NCBI RefSeq assembly: GCF_012933655.1
Contig: NZ_JABBJJ010000036.1
Coordinates: 1-57,890, forward strand
Length of the DNA stretch: 57,890 bases
Direction: 5' to 3'
Source: Pyxidicoccus fallax
GTDB lineage: Bacteria; Myxococcota; Myxococcia; Myxococcales; Myxococcaceae
Shown in pieces: positions 1-8,697 of the stretch. Numbering within the stretch: the stretch's first letter is position 1; each line of letters begins with the position of its first letter. The notes beneath the pieces were generated by a model. It did not search any database. It worked only from the letters and a program-made list of their open reading frames with translations, and was not told the DNA's origin. The translations under genes were made by a program, and so were the position numbers.

Positions 1-16
1 TGTGTATAAGAGACTG
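1..16 (+). other. Residual Nextera/Tn5 mosaic-end adapter at contig edge
   Basis: The first 16 bases match the 3' part of the Tn5 mosaic end used in Nextera libraries at 15 positions; the only difference is T instead of A at position 15. Such a run at the extreme edge of an assembled sequence is best read as untrimmed adapter, not genome. The apparent GTG start at position 2 lies inside it. Confidence 0.85.
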
Positions 17-1546
17 CTCCCGGAGAAACAGCGGCTGCCGAGCCAGGCCTTGTTCCTGATGGGCACCGGGGCACTGCCTCTCGCGGGCATCGTGCTGGTG
101 ATGCAGGCGGCCCTGCCGGAGCGCTTCCCCTCCCTGTTGGAGCTGGCGCTGCTGGCGCCGGTGCTCACCGGGGCCCCGTCGGACTTCTTCCCGCTGTCCG
201 CGTGGATGCTGGCGCTGCTGCCCTGGGGGTTGGTGGCGCTGGTCTTGGGGATGGGACACGAGCTGGCGCGGCGGGCCCGGGCCTCCTTGGATTGGGGAGC
301 GCTGGAGGGCATCGCGCTGACGCTCGTCCCTGGAGTGCACCTGGTGGGCGGGCCGCGCGTCCTGGGCGAACTGGGGCGGGTCGCCGAGTCCCAGGACTCC
401 GGGCTCGACCTGCGATTGAAGACGAAGAGCGTGGTGGCCGTGGTGCTCCACGTGGCCGCGGTGGCCCTCGCGGTCGTCGCCTTCCGTGGCGCCGAGAACC
501 CCTCCCTGTTCCTGGCGGCCTCGGTGGCGAAGGCCCTGTCGGTGGCGGCCTTCGCCGTGGTGCTTGCCGGGCTGGGTCAGGCGCTGCTCGCGTTGAAGCG
601 CGCCGGTGAGGCGCCCGGGGCAGCGCACACGCGGATGCGCACGGCGGCGCGCGTGGGAGGCGTTGAGCACCCGCGCATGGCTGGCGTGTGGGCCGGCGCG
701 CTGGGAGTCACCGGGGTGCTGCTCGTGGGCGGGGGCTTCGCGCGAAGCGAGGCGTGGGCGTGTGGCGAGGGGACGCGGACGCGGCGCACGGTGGGAGAGA
801 ACGGCTCGCGGACGAGCGCGTGCGTGCTGCCGGATGGCCGGCGACAGGGGCCCGAGCAGGTGCGCACGCCGGACGGGCGGCTGCTCGCGAGCGGCGAGTA
901 CCAGGAGGGACAGCCTCACGGCACCTTCCGCACGTGGAGCGAAGCGGGCGTGCCGTGGGAGGAGCGCGCCTACGCGCGAGGGCAGCCGCACGGGACGTGG
1001 AAGCTGTACGGTCAGGACGGGCGGCTCGCGATGGAGGAGGCGTACGTCGACGGCAAGCGGGAGGGCGCGAGCACGACGTTCCACGCCAATGGCAACCCGC
1101 GGTCCCGCAAGCACTACCAGAAGGGCGCGGCGCACGGCCGCCACGCGACGTGGTTCGCGTCGGGGCTGGTGGAGGTGGAAGGCGCGTTCAACCAGGGCCG
1201 TCCCTCGGGCTGGTGGGTGCGGCGGGACGTGGAGGGGAAGCTGGTGAAGCAGTGGAGCGAGGGCGGCGGCGGCACGGCGGAAACCGCGGGCGTCGCGGCC
1301 GTCTTCGTGGGCGGCAGCTCGCTGGCCTCGTCACTGCCGCAGGGCGCGACCGAGGCGGAGGAGGTGCGCGGAGGCCACACGCGGCAGTGGTGGCAGGAGC
1401 GGCTCGCGCTGCTCCGGAGCAAGTCGGAGAAGGACCCGAAGGTGGCCGCGCTCTACCAGCTCACGCTGGAGCGGGCGCGGGCCAACGGCTTCGGCGTCGC
1501 CGAGAAGCCCGAGGGCGTGGAGCTGTCGCTGCAGCCCGCGCCCTAA
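2..1546 (+). CDS. Membrane protein with C-terminal MORN repeats (5' end missing)
   Basis: The reading frame is open from the left edge, and its GTG at position 2 falls in adapter sequence, so the true N-terminus lies outside the window. The visible 514 residues begin with several hydrophobic helices (about residues 18-40, 65-85, 140-190 and a last one near 225-245). After that comes an extracytoplasmic part with MORN_2/YwqK-type repeats (about residues 285-415) of the pattern G-x-Y-x-x-G-x-P-H-G-T. Such repeats are usually structural or interaction modules. The C-terminal 90 residues are soluble and not recognised. The stop codon overlaps the stop of the convergent neighbour by 3 bases. A YwqK-type antitoxin-like label would be possible from the repeats alone, but the membrane domain argues for an envelope role. 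Function is not assigned. Confidence 0.8.
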   Translation: MYKRLLPEKQRLPSQALFLMGTGALPLAGIVLVMQAALPERFPSLLELALLAPVLTGAPSDFFPLSAWMLALLPWGLVALVLGMGHELARRARASLDWGALEGIALTLVPGVHLVGGPRVLGELGRVAESQDSGLDLRLKTKSVVAVVLHVAAVALAVVAFRGAENPSLFLAASVAKALSVAAFAVVLAGLGQALLALKRAGEAPGAAHTRMRTAARVGGVEHPRMAGVWAGALGVTGVLLVGGGFARSEAWACGEGTRTRRTVGENGSRTSACVLPDGRRQGPEQVRTPDGRLLASGEYQEGQPHGTFRTWSEAGVPWEERAYARGQPHGTWKLYGQDGRLAMEEAYVDGKREGASTTFHANGNPRSRKHYQKGAAHGRHATWFASGLVEVEGAFNQGRPSGWWVRRDVEGKLVKQWSEGGGGTAETAGVAAVFVGGSSLASSLPQGATEAEEVRGGHTRQWWQERLALLRSKSEKDPKVAALYQLTLERARANGFGVAEKPEGVELSLQPAP

Positions 1547-1941
1547 CGCGGAGCCGGGGCCGGCAGCACGGGGGCAATCTCCCGGCGGCAGGCCTCGTCG
1601 CACTCGGGGAAGCGGGTGAGGAACTCGGCCTGCTTCTGGCAGCGCTTCTCGAAGCCGCGCTTCACGCCCGCGTCCGTCAGGCAGGACTCGCGGATGCTGT
1701 CGCGCGTCTCCTGGAAGAAGGCGCCTCGCTGGGCGGGGGACATGGCGTTCAGCGCCCGGTTCTCTCCGCCCTGGAGGTAGAGCCACACGGTGCCGAGCAG
1801 CAACAGCACCACGCCCAGCACCAGCGCCTGACGGAGCCGCTTGTCACCGCTCGGGGGCGCGAGGTCCCGCGAGAAGATGTTGTCCTCACCACCACCATCC
1901 CCAGGCGGCGAGCCGCCGGCCATCATCCCGTTCAGGCGCAT
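1543..1941 (-). CDS. Small single-span membrane protein with a Cys-containing soluble domain
   Basis: A 132-residue protein. It has a hydrophilic N-terminus, one transmembrane helix (about residues 39-56) and a soluble C-terminal domain with four cysteines (in SCLTD, KRCQK, PECDE and EACRR). These are spaced as if for two disulfides, which suggests that the domain faces the periplasm. It converges on the MORN-repeat gene, overlapping its stop by 3 bases. No family is recognised. GC3 bias is on this strand, which supports a real gene over the overlapping antisense frames. Confidence 0.7.
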   Translation of the reverse strand: MRLNGMMAGGSPPGDGGGEDNIFSRDLAPPSGDKRLRQALVLGVVLLLLGTVWLYLQGGENRALNAMSPAQRGAFFQETRDSIRESCLTDAGVKRGFEKRCQKQAEFLTRFPECDEACRREIAPVLPAPAPR

Positions 1942-2190
1942 ACCCCTTCCGTTTCACTTCAACGCGGGCCCCAATACCAGCACGACGTGTCCAGGGTGTG
2001 CACGAGCGTATTCCCGTCGAGACACCAGGCGGGGGTGCATTCCGACGCCCGGAGGTGTGCGCCCCAGGGCTCCCACGGAGACCGGGGGTGGGGAGCGTGC
2101 GAGGCCCCGCGCGGCCGGGCCGGTGATTGCGACGTCCGGCGGTCGTGCGGACCGTTCGGATGCAAGGACCCGAGACCAAGGAGCACAGCC

Positions 2191-2658
2191 GTGGACGTGA
2201 TTGACCTGTTGATTCAGCAGCACCGCGAGGCCGACGCGCTGTTCGAGGCCTTCCGCAACACCCAGGACGACGCGAGCAAGAAGGAGCTGTGCATCCAGCT
2301 CGCGGAGGCGCTCACCCTGCACGCCACCATCGAGGAGCGCTGGATATATCCCGTCGCGCGCCGGGTCATCGGCGAGGACAAGATTCAGCACTCGGAGGAG
2401 GAGCACGGTGAGATGAAGCGGCTCATCGCCGACATGCTGCGCTCGCGCAACGACATGAACGCGGTGGGCGGCATCGTGAACGAGCTGGAGCGGGTGGTGA
2501 AGAGCCACGTCACGGATGAGGAGCAGAACGTGCTCCCGCAGTTCGGACAGAAGGTCACCGAGCAGGAGATCGGCATGTCCTGCAAGGACATCGTCCGCAC
2601 CGCCTCCGACGTGCGCAAGGAGGAGATGAGCAAGCTGCAGGGCGAAGCGAGCATCTGA
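2191..2658 (+). CDS. Hemerythrin HHE-domain protein
   Basis: A 155-residue cytoplasmic protein of the HHE hemerythrin family, which forms a four-helix bundle with a non-heme di-iron site that binds O2 or NO or senses oxygen or iron. Putative ligands are visible: H11 in QQHREAD, H44 with E48 in HATIEERW, H67/H72 with E71 in HSEEEHGE, and H106 with E110/E111 in HVTDEEQNVLP. The start is GTG 2191, because AAGGAG at 2178-2183 sits 7 nt upstream. The same frame stays open far upstream, but that part is antisense or intergenic and has no family signal. A factor-independent terminator follows the stop. It is monocistronic. Confidence 0.9.
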   Translation: MDVIDLLIQQHREADALFEAFRNTQDDASKKELCIQLAEALTLHATIEERWIYPVARRVIGEDKIQHSEEEHGEMKRLIADMLRSRNDMNAVGGIVNELERVVKSHVTDEEQNVLPQFGQKVTEQEIGMSCKDIVRTASDVRKEEMSKLQGEASI

Positions 2659-2688
2659 GGACCGGGGACGAAGCGAAGCACCCCTTCA

Positions 2689-2724
2689 GGGCACCCGACG
2701 GGCACACGTTCGGGGTGCCCTTTT
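2689..2724 (+). terminator. Intrinsic terminator after the hemerythrin gene
   Basis: GGGCACCC (2689-2696) pairs with GGGTGCCC (2713-2720), followed directly by TTTT. It lies 30 nt after the hemerythrin stop. It is one of the few hairpins in the window with a U-tract. Confidence 0.8.
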
Positions 2725-3019
2725 GATTGGGAGCGAGGCACAAACGAGCGGCTACCTTCGATCCACTCCAGGACGCACGAAGCTTGCACTTGAGACGGAT
2801 ACCACCGACCGAGCAAGCGACAGCACCAAACGTCCCCAGTCCTTCAATCAACAAAGATCCCATCATTTCAAGTACTTACGATCCAGATCGACCACTCGCT
2901 GGATCGGCGTAACGATCGGCACTTGCAGTTACGTCAGCTGTAGGCATCATTAATCGTACGCAACGCACGCAATTAAGCGTCACTGCGGCCCTTGTGCCCC
3001 AATGGAGTGGAGCACACCT
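2725..3019. other. Lower-GC gene-free stretch upstream of the toxin-antitoxin pair
   Basis: About 295 bases with clearly lower GC than the rest of the window and no convincing coding sequence. It contains a perfect 8-bp inverted repeat, CGATCCAG (2879-2886) and CTGGATCG (2899-2906) with a 12-nt loop, and an ACGC-AATTAA-GCGT near-palindrome at 2967-2980. The promoter and operator of the toxin-antitoxin pair should lie here, but no clear -35/-10 pair stands out. The base composition suggests acquired DNA. Confidence 0.5.
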
Positions 3020-3517
3020 ATGACCGAGCCCCAGCCCGATATCGCCCCCTCCTCCGCGCACAGTTCGGAGCCTGTCGCAGCTACCGAGGCGAGCCTGGGG
3101 CAGGTCCAGCAGCTCGCGAAGATCATCACTGAAACGCTTCAGGGGCAGGGGCCCCAGCCGCGCTTCACGCTTCTTGGGCCCAACCACGAAGCGCTTCCCG
3201 TCCCCAGGGACGTCCTCACGCTGCTGCAACAGCTCCTGGCCGTCCTCGCCTCTGGGGACACTGTCTCCATCGTCCCCATCCAGAAAGAACTCACGACTCA
3301 GCAAGCCGCCAACCTGCTCAACGTGTCGCGCCAGTACCTCGTACAGCTCCTTGATGAGAGAAAGATTCCATACCATCGTGTCGGCACGCACCGGCGCATC
3401 TATACCCAGGACCTGCTTGAGTACCGCAGCCGTCGCAAGATGGAGCGGCGTGCAAGATTCGCGGAGATGGTCCAGGAAACCCAGGAGGCCGGCGGATACC
3501 CAGAGCTGGATGAGTAA
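3020..3517 (+). CDS. Excisionase-family helix-turn-helix protein, probable antitoxin
   Basis: A 165-residue protein whose C-terminal part (about residues 91-136) is a MerR/excisionase-type HTH_17 domain: LTTQQAANLLNVSRQYL followed by the PYHRVGTHRRIY wing. It ends in a charged tail. The N-terminal 80 residues are not recognised. It sits 58 nt upstream of a PIN-domain nuclease gene on the same strand, the usual order for HTH antitoxin then VapC-like toxin. The expected role is to bind and neutralise the toxin and repress the shared promoter. ATG 3020 was chosen because GTGGAG at 3007-3012 lies 7 nt upstream; an in-frame ATG at 3002 has no Shine-Dalgarno sequence. GC is lower than in neighbouring genes. 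Confidence 0.8.
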   Translation: MTEPQPDIAPSSAHSSEPVAATEASLGQVQQLAKIITETLQGQGPQPRFTLLGPNHEALPVPRDVLTLLQQLLAVLASGDTVSIVPIQKELTTQQAANLLNVSRQYLVQLLDERKIPYHRVGTHRRIYTQDLLEYRSRRKMERRARFAEMVQETQEAGGYPELDE

Positions 3518-3575
3518 CCCGGGCCTCTTCAAGACGCCTTGACTTGCTCTGGCAGATCAAGGGACGAGTGCATGC

Positions 3576-4154
3576 GTGCACTACGCCCCTTTCCCGGTTG
3601 TTCTCGACGCCAACGTCCTCATCCCGCTCACGCTTTGTGACGCGCTGCTGGGAGCGGCCGAGGAAGGACTAATCCAGATCTACTGGTCCGAGGAGATCCT
3701 GGAAGAGGTACGACGCAATCTCGTCGAGAAGATTGGTCTCACCGAGGCGAAGGCCGTGCGTCGCGTCTCGACTATGCGCGAGTTCTTCCCTCAAGCGATG
3801 GTCACCGGGTACGAGCAGCAAATGCGCGCCATGACTAATCATCCCAAGGACCGGCATGTCCTTGCAGTCGCAACCCATGTTGGCGCGCAGACTATCGTCA
3901 CGAATAACCTGCGCGACTTCGGAGCCGAGCACCTTCCCCGAAGCATGCAGGCGCAAGATGCAGATACCTTTCTGCGGAACCTGCTCAGTCAGGCTCCAAT
4001 CGTTATGATCGAGCTGTTGCGCTCGCAGGCAGAGATACGGAAGAACCCTCCCGTAACCTTCAAGCGACTGTTGGAGGGACTGGAAAAGTCAGTCCCGAAG
4101 TTCGTCGAGGAAGTCCGAGAGTTCCTCCCGCCTTCGCCCCTCGTGGACCACTGA
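3576..4154 (+). CDS. PIN-domain ribonuclease toxin (PIN_3/VapC50-like)
   Basis: A 192-residue PIN-domain protein. The acidic Mg2+-binding residues are visible: D11 in VVLDANVLI, the glutamates around residues 39-43 in WSEEILEEV, D92 in NHPKDRHVL and D114 in TNNLRDF. This domain order matches PIN_3-type nucleases, and the extra ~65 C-terminal residues resemble the VapC50 C-terminal extension. PIN toxins cleave tRNA or other RNA and arrest growth when their antitoxin is lost. It starts at GTG 3576; ATG 3572 is in another frame. It follows the HTH gene and ends 3 bases before the convergent histidine-kinase remnant. All catalytic residues are present, so it is probably functional. Confidence 0.88.
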   Translation: MHYAPFPVVLDANVLIPLTLCDALLGAAEEGLIQIYWSEEILEEVRRNLVEKIGLTEAKAVRRVSTMREFFPQAMVTGYEQQMRAMTNHPKDRHVLAVATHVGAQTIVTNNLRDFGAEHLPRSMQAQDADTFLRNLLSQAPIVMIELLRSQAEIRKNPPVTFKRLLEGLEKSVPKFVEEVREFLPPSPLVDH

Positions 4155-4157
4155 CGC

Positions 4158-5098
4158 TCACTGGCTCAACCGCTGCGGCAGGATGAACCAGAACGTGCTG
4201 CCCTGACCCGGCGTGCTCACCACGCCGATGTCCCCGCCGTGCGCCTGCACGATGTCGCGCGCGATGGACAGGCCCAGCCCGGCGCCTCCGGCCGGCGCGC
4301 CCGGCGCGCGGTAGAACTTCTCGAAGATGCGCGCCTGCTGCTCCGGGGCGATGCCCTCTCCGGTGTCCCGCACCTCGAAGCACATGCGCGCGTCCTCCCA
4401 GGACACGCGGACCTCCACCTCGCCTCCCGCGGGCGTGTGCTTCACCCCGTTGCCCACCAGGTTGCCCAGCCTCAGCCCCAGCCCCAGCCGGTCCGCGTCC
4501 ACCTCCACCTCTTCCACGTCCAGCGCCACCTGCCTCGACAGCCGCACCCCGCGGCTCCTCGGCCACCGCCCGCTGCGAGTCCAACGCCGCGTCCACCAGC
4601 GCCTCGGCCCGCACCCGGCGCACCTCCAGCTCCAGCCGCCCCGCCTGGATGCGCGACAGGTCGAGCAGGTCGTCCACGATGCCCTGCAGGCGCTCACAGT
4701 CCTCGCGCGCCGCGAAGAGCAGGTCCGCCTGCTTCTCCGTCACCGCGCCCATCACGCCCTCCGCCACCAGATGGATGGCCATGCGCAGCGACGTCAGCGG
4801 CGTGCGGAACTCGTGCGCCACCGTGGCCACCAGGTCGTGCTTCAGCTCGTCGAAGCGCCGCAGCCGCGTCACGTCCTGGAGGATGACGGTGGCGCCCACC
4901 ACTTCGCCCGTCTTGCCGTACACCGAGCTGCCTCGAGGCAGAAGCCACCGGTCGCCCTCGGACAGCGCCACCCGCACCGCCTCCTCGTAGCCCCGGGGCT
5001 GGTACGCCCCCCGGCCGCCCAGCACGTGCCCGCGCACCCGCTCCAGCACCTCGCGCGCCTCGGGCGACACCCGCCCGAGAATACCCCGACACCGAAGC
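4158..5098 (-). pseudogene. Sensor histidine kinase, 5'-truncated and frameshifted
   Basis: On the minus strand this reads as the C-terminal part of a PAS-type sensor kinase. It has a PAS remnant (YGKTGEVVGATVILQDVT), the HisKA H-box VAHEFRTPLTSLR, and an HATPase with DTGEGIAP, FEKFYR and GAGLGLSIARD. Two lesions are visible. The N-terminus (sensor and most of PAS) is missing, and family-like sequence stops near 5093-5098, where a different gene fragment begins on the other strand. The second is a one-base insertion at about 4551-4556, within CCGCGG, which throws the H-box half and the ATPase half into different frames: AVAEE continues as RGVRLSRQVALDVEEVEVDAD only in the other frame. It ends 3 bases from the PIN toxin gene. 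It is not expected to make an active kinase. Confidence 0.82.
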
Positions 5099-5400
5099 AT
5101 CGGTGGGTCGCGGTCGGTTGCCTCAGCATCCTGGCGCCCGTCTACATCGTCTACGGAGTGGAGCTCGAATACCGAGGGAAGGAACGGATCGGCCAGAAGG
5201 CCAGCCTCGGTCCCCTCCCTCCGGACACGCATCACGCGGCGGACATCATCGCCCGGAAGATGGAGACCCTGTTCGGAGCCACCGCCCTCTCAAGAGCGCT
5301 GGCACAGACTCGGGTTCCCCTCTTCGTCGAGTTCAAGGCGCCTCCGGAGACGATGCTCCTTCACACCCTCTTCACGAGCACCCCCGAGAGCGTGCCCTAA
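5099..5400 (+). pseudogene. Fragment of an unknown gene (one TM helix plus soluble tail)
   Basis: In frame with the TAA at 5398-5400 there is protein-like sequence of about 100 residues: a hydrophobic stretch (VAVGCLSILAPVYIVYGVEL) followed by a soluble part ending in LHTLFTSTPESVP. No ATG or GTG precedes the hydrophobic stretch in this frame, and upstream of about 5099 the frame runs antisense through the kinase remnant. It therefore appears to have lost its 5' end at the same junction that truncates the kinase. GTG 5158 could start an 80-residue product. The family is not recognised. Confidence 0.45.
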
Positions 5401-5412
5401 CAAGCAACGTGC

Positions 5413-7998
5413 TCACTCCACCGTCTGCGCCTGCGACGCGCTCACTCCGTCTCCCGCCACCGTCACCGTGACGGCCCCCGCCTGCGCGGCCCGGAAGTAG
5501 AACACCGCCTCCTGGTGGGACGCCTCCAGCGTCAGCGCCCTGCCCGCTCCCGACGCCGGCAGTGCCTCCGTGCACGCCGCATCCGCGTAGAACGTCACGC
5601 CCGCGCTCTCGGTGCGCACCACCAGCGCGGACGAGGCCAGCGCCGACAGGTTGCCCGCCGCGTCCTGGCTCTGCACCACCAGCGCCCCCGAGCACGTCCC
5701 CGCCGCCACCCGCAGCTCCGGCGTGAGGAAGACCACCTCCGACGCAGCCTCCGCCACCACGTCCACATCGAACGTGACGCCCGACCGCGTCGCCCGGTCG
5801 TACCCCGGGCCGCTGATGTCGTTGCGGCTGATGACGTTGGCCCTGCCGTAGTCCGAGATGGCCGCCTGGTACATGCCGTTCGTCACCGCCGCGCTGCTCA
5901 GCCTGTTCTTCAGCAACTGGATGTTCGTGGGCTCCGACGGCGGCACCTCGCCCGTGGACAACTGTGACAGGTTGATGCCCACGTCGTTGTCCGCCAGCTC
6001 GTTATCCTGGATGACGACGTTCTTGCTCAGCGGCACGCCGTAGTACGACCCACCCACCACCACGATGCCCGAGGCGACATAGCCCGGGCCCGTGTACGCG
6101 TGGCCCCGCACCGTGTTGTCCACCACGCGCCCCGTGGCGCCGGAGCTCACCTGGATGCCATTGCGCGCGATGGCAGCCACCGGGCCACCGCCATCCAACG
6201 CGTTGCCCTCCACCGTCGCCACCACCCGGCCCGCCACCACGATGCCGCCCTTCTGGTAGCCCGACGCCTGGTTGCGCAGCACGTCCACGCGCACCGGCTC
6301 CGCCGCGTCCACCGCGTTCCGTACCTCGATGGCCGTGCCCTCCTGACATCCGCCCAGCGAGCCCTCCTGGACCAACTCCCGCACCTCGCTGCCCACAATG
6401 GAGCCGCTCGCGCCCTCCAGCCGGATACCGCTCAGCGCATCGGCGCCACCATCACAGGGACCGGCCCTCAGCCCGCGCGCCGCCACCGTCACGCCGCGCA
6501 CGTGTGCCGTCGTGCCCCGGTTGCGCAGCACTGCGCCCCGGAAGCGGCCCCCTTGCGGGTCCTCCGCCGTCAGCACGCGCCCCGCGCCGTCGAAGGTGTA
6601 CCCATCCGGGATGAACACCGTGCTCTCCGTCTCGCAGTCCGCGCCCAGCGTCACCGTCGCGTTCGCCATCGTGACGGTGCACGGCGGGAAGCGCCCGCAC
6701 CGGCGGTCCCCCCACTGCACCGCGAAGGTGTGCGAGGCACTCAGCCCCGATGCATTCGTCACCGTCAGCCGCACCGTGGGCTCCACGCCCGCTGGCAGGC
6801 AGGACAGCGCCGTCCAGTCCACCTCACCCGAGTTCCCCGCCTGCACCGGCGTCCCGAGCAGCCCCGTGCTCGCCGTCCACGTGAAGTCCAGCGGCTCGTT
6901 CTGCGGGTCCGTCGCCGTGGCCCTCAGCCGCATCAACTGCCCCGCCTGCGCGCTCTGCGAGGGTTGCTCGGTGGACTCGATGATCGGCGGCGCCTTGCGC
7001 TCCACGCACAGCTCCACCGCCCCCTCGCGCCGGCCTCCGTACTCGTCACTCACCACCAGCGACAGCCGGCAGTTGTTGCACGCGGCCTCGGGCAGCCGCG
7101 TCGGCGTGAAGCTCGCCTGCGCCGCCGCCGGGTCATCGAAGGTGCCCTCGCACGTGGCCGTCCACGCGTAGGTGAGAGCATCCCCGTCATCGTCCACGCC
7201 CACCGCCTCGAGCGCCACCGGCGAGCCATCGCTCACCCTCGTGGGCTGCGCCGCCAGCTCCGCCAGCGAGGGCCAGCGGTTGAAGACGGCCTCTCCCCCG
7301 TCGCGCTCGACACCGACCGGCACCGGGAAGTCCAGCGTGGCCACCGCGCCCCGCGCGTCCGTCACCTGGAGCGTCAGCATCACCGGGCCCATCTCCACCG
7401 GGGCCGTCCACTCCGGCGCGGCAATCGTCTCATCGGAGAAGCTCCCGCCTGTGGCGCGCCACGCGTACGTCAGCGCCTCACCCGGGTTGGGGTCATGCGC
7501 CACGGCGCGCAGTTCCAGCTTCGCCCCAGGCCGAGGCACCGCGTCCCCGGCCACCACCGCATCAATGAAGGGCGCCGCGTTACCCGTGGGCTCTCCCGTC
7601 ACGGGCGCCTGGGGCACCAGCACCACGCGCACCGGCCGGTGCCGCGGCAGCTCCACGTCCCGCACCTCCACCCGCGCCGACTCCGCGCCCGCCGGGTCGA
7701 GCACCGTCGCCCGCAGGGTGGCCCGCTCACCCGACTCCACGCCGCGCACCGAGATCTCCCACCCCGAGCCGCCGAAGGTCAGGTCCTCGCCAGTGCCGGC
7801 ATCCGCGCCGCCCCCTGTGGAGAACTGCACACGCGACACGGCCTCGGCGGGCAGCGAGCGCGGCAGCGCCACCACCACCCGCGCCGACGCGGAGGGCTCC
7901 AGGTTGATGCCCTCCTCCTCTTCCAGATGGCAGCCAGTCGTGACCAGCACCAGCGCTCCCACCAGCAGCGCCAGGCGCTTCATGTCCGCTCGATACAT
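5413..7998 (-). CDS. Lipoprotein with PKD-like domains and a right-handed beta-helix
   Basis: An 861-residue surface lipoprotein. The N-terminus has a basic residue pair, a hydrophobic stretch and the lipobox LVTTGC. Next comes a region with an Ala/Pro-rich beta-domain, then about three PKD/Ig-like domains (repeated T-Y-A-W-x-A-T or T-W-T-A-S motifs, about residues 150-420). A parallel beta-helix region follows (about 460-710), with CDGGADALSGIRLEGASG-type turns and repeated asparagine-rich rungs such as IQDNELADNDVGINLSQ. The last 150 residues form beta-rich repeats. Beta-helix lipoproteins often bind or cleave polysaccharide, but no catalytic residues are recognised. ATG 7998 is preferred because GAGGA lies 7 nt upstream; ATG 7983 directly before KRLALL is possible. 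Confidence 0.82.
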   Translation of the reverse strand: MYRADMKRLALLVGALVLVTTGCHLEEEEGINLEPSASARVVVALPRSLPAEAVSRVQFSTGGGADAGTGEDLTFGGSGWEISVRGVESGERATLRATVLDPAGAESARVEVRDVELPRHRPVRVVLVPQAPVTGEPTGNAAPFIDAVVAGDAVPRPGAKLELRAVAHDPNPGEALTYAWRATGGSFSDETIAAPEWTAPVEMGPVMLTLQVTDARGAVATLDFPVPVGVERDGGEAVFNRWPSLAELAAQPTRVSDGSPVALEAVGVDDDGDALTYAWTATCEGTFDDPAAAQASFTPTRLPEAACNNCRLSLVVSDEYGGRREGAVELCVERKAPPIIESTEQPSQSAQAGQLMRLRATATDPQNEPLDFTWTASTGLLGTPVQAGNSGEVDWTALSCLPAGVEPTVRLTVTNASGLSASHTFAVQWGDRRCGRFPPCTVTMANATVTLGADCETESTVFIPDGYTFDGAGRVLTAEDPQGGRFRGAVLRNRGTTAHVRGVTVAARGLRAGPCDGGADALSGIRLEGASGSIVGSEVRELVQEGSLGGCQEGTAIEVRNAVDAAEPVRVDVLRNQASGYQKGGIVVAGRVVATVEGNALDGGGPVAAIARNGIQVSSGATGRVVDNTVRGHAYTGPGYVASGIVVVGGSYYGVPLSKNVVIQDNELADNDVGINLSQLSTGEVPPSEPTNIQLLKNRLSSAAVTNGMYQAAISDYGRANVISRNDISGPGYDRATRSGVTFDVDVVAEAASEVVFLTPELRVAAGTCSGALVVQSQDAAGNLSALASSALVVRTESAGVTFYADAACTEALPASGAGRALTLEASHQEAVFYFRAAQAGAVTVTVAGDGVSASQAQTVE

Positions 7999-8226
7999 GT
8001 CCGCGTCCTCTGTCCGGGGCCGAGACACGTCACGATATCGGCAAGTGCCCGACCTCCCAAGGAGCCGGCCCCGGCGGGCGAGCCTGCCCGGCTGTCCTCG
8101 GGGGCCGCTTCACGTCGGGGAGTCAACACCCGGGGCAGGCCTCACCAGGGGAACCTTCCCCCGGAGCCCCGAGCGGGGATGCGCGTGGAGCGTGGGCCCG
8201 CGAGCGCAGGCCTCTCGCCGCTCACC

Positions 8227-8661
8227 TCACGCCTTGCTGCCGGCGAAGCCTCCACCAAACGGCGAGAAGCCCCGCTTGCGCAGCGCCTCGCGCTCGGCCT
8301 TCAGCGCGGCCAGGGCCTCGTCGCGGTTGTTGTAGTGGTTCACCGCCGCGCCGTTGATGGCGCCGCTGGTGAGCACGAACATGCGCGTCATCTCGTCACC
8401 GCCAAAGCGGTACGAGCGGTGCGTGTAGCGCTCCAGCACCTCGCGGCGCTCCTTGCCGAAGACGCGGCCCGCGGTGAACTTCACCACCAGCCCGTCCAGG
8501 TTGATGAGCAGGTCCACCTTGCCGGCGTACTTCGACAGGTGCTCCTCCACCTCGCGCCGCCAGCGCTGGACGTCCGCCTCGTTCGTCAGGACGCAGTCCG
8601 TGAAGTGGGCCGTGACGACGTCATTCTGCGCGTCGTACTCGAAGTTCATGCTCCAGGCCAT
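8227..8661 (-). CDS. Small STAS/SpoIIAA-like protein of unknown function
   Basis: A 144-residue soluble protein with alternating strands and helices (YDAQNDVVTAHFTDCV, KVDLLINLDGLVV, MTRMFVLTSGAING). This resembles the STAS/SpoIIAA-like fold, but the call is by pattern only. The start at ATG 8661 has GAGGAGG 7 nt upstream. It lies 36 nt after the alpha/beta hydrolase gene on the same strand, so the two are probably co-transcribed. Such proteins often act as small regulators, but no partner is visible. Confidence 0.6.
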   Translation of the reverse strand: MAWSMNFEYDAQNDVVTAHFTDCVLTNEADVQRWRREVEEHLSKYAGKVDLLINLDGLVVKFTAGRVFGKERREVLERYTHRSYRFGGDEMTRMFVLTSGAINGAAVNHYNNRDEALAALKAEREALRKRGFSPFGGGFAGSKA

Positions 8662-8697
8662 CGCTGCTACCTCCTCGTGCCTTGGATGGCGCTCGAC

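Noticed and set aside
688-2190. Long N-terminal extension of the hemerythrin frame
   Set aside because: It overlaps the MORN gene in another frame and has no family pattern; AAGGAG before GTG 2191 fixes the start.
2723-2953. A 76-residue plus-strand frame in the lower-GC gap
   Set aside because: No ribosome-binding site, no recognisable protein pattern, and it starts inside the hemerythrin terminator's T-run.
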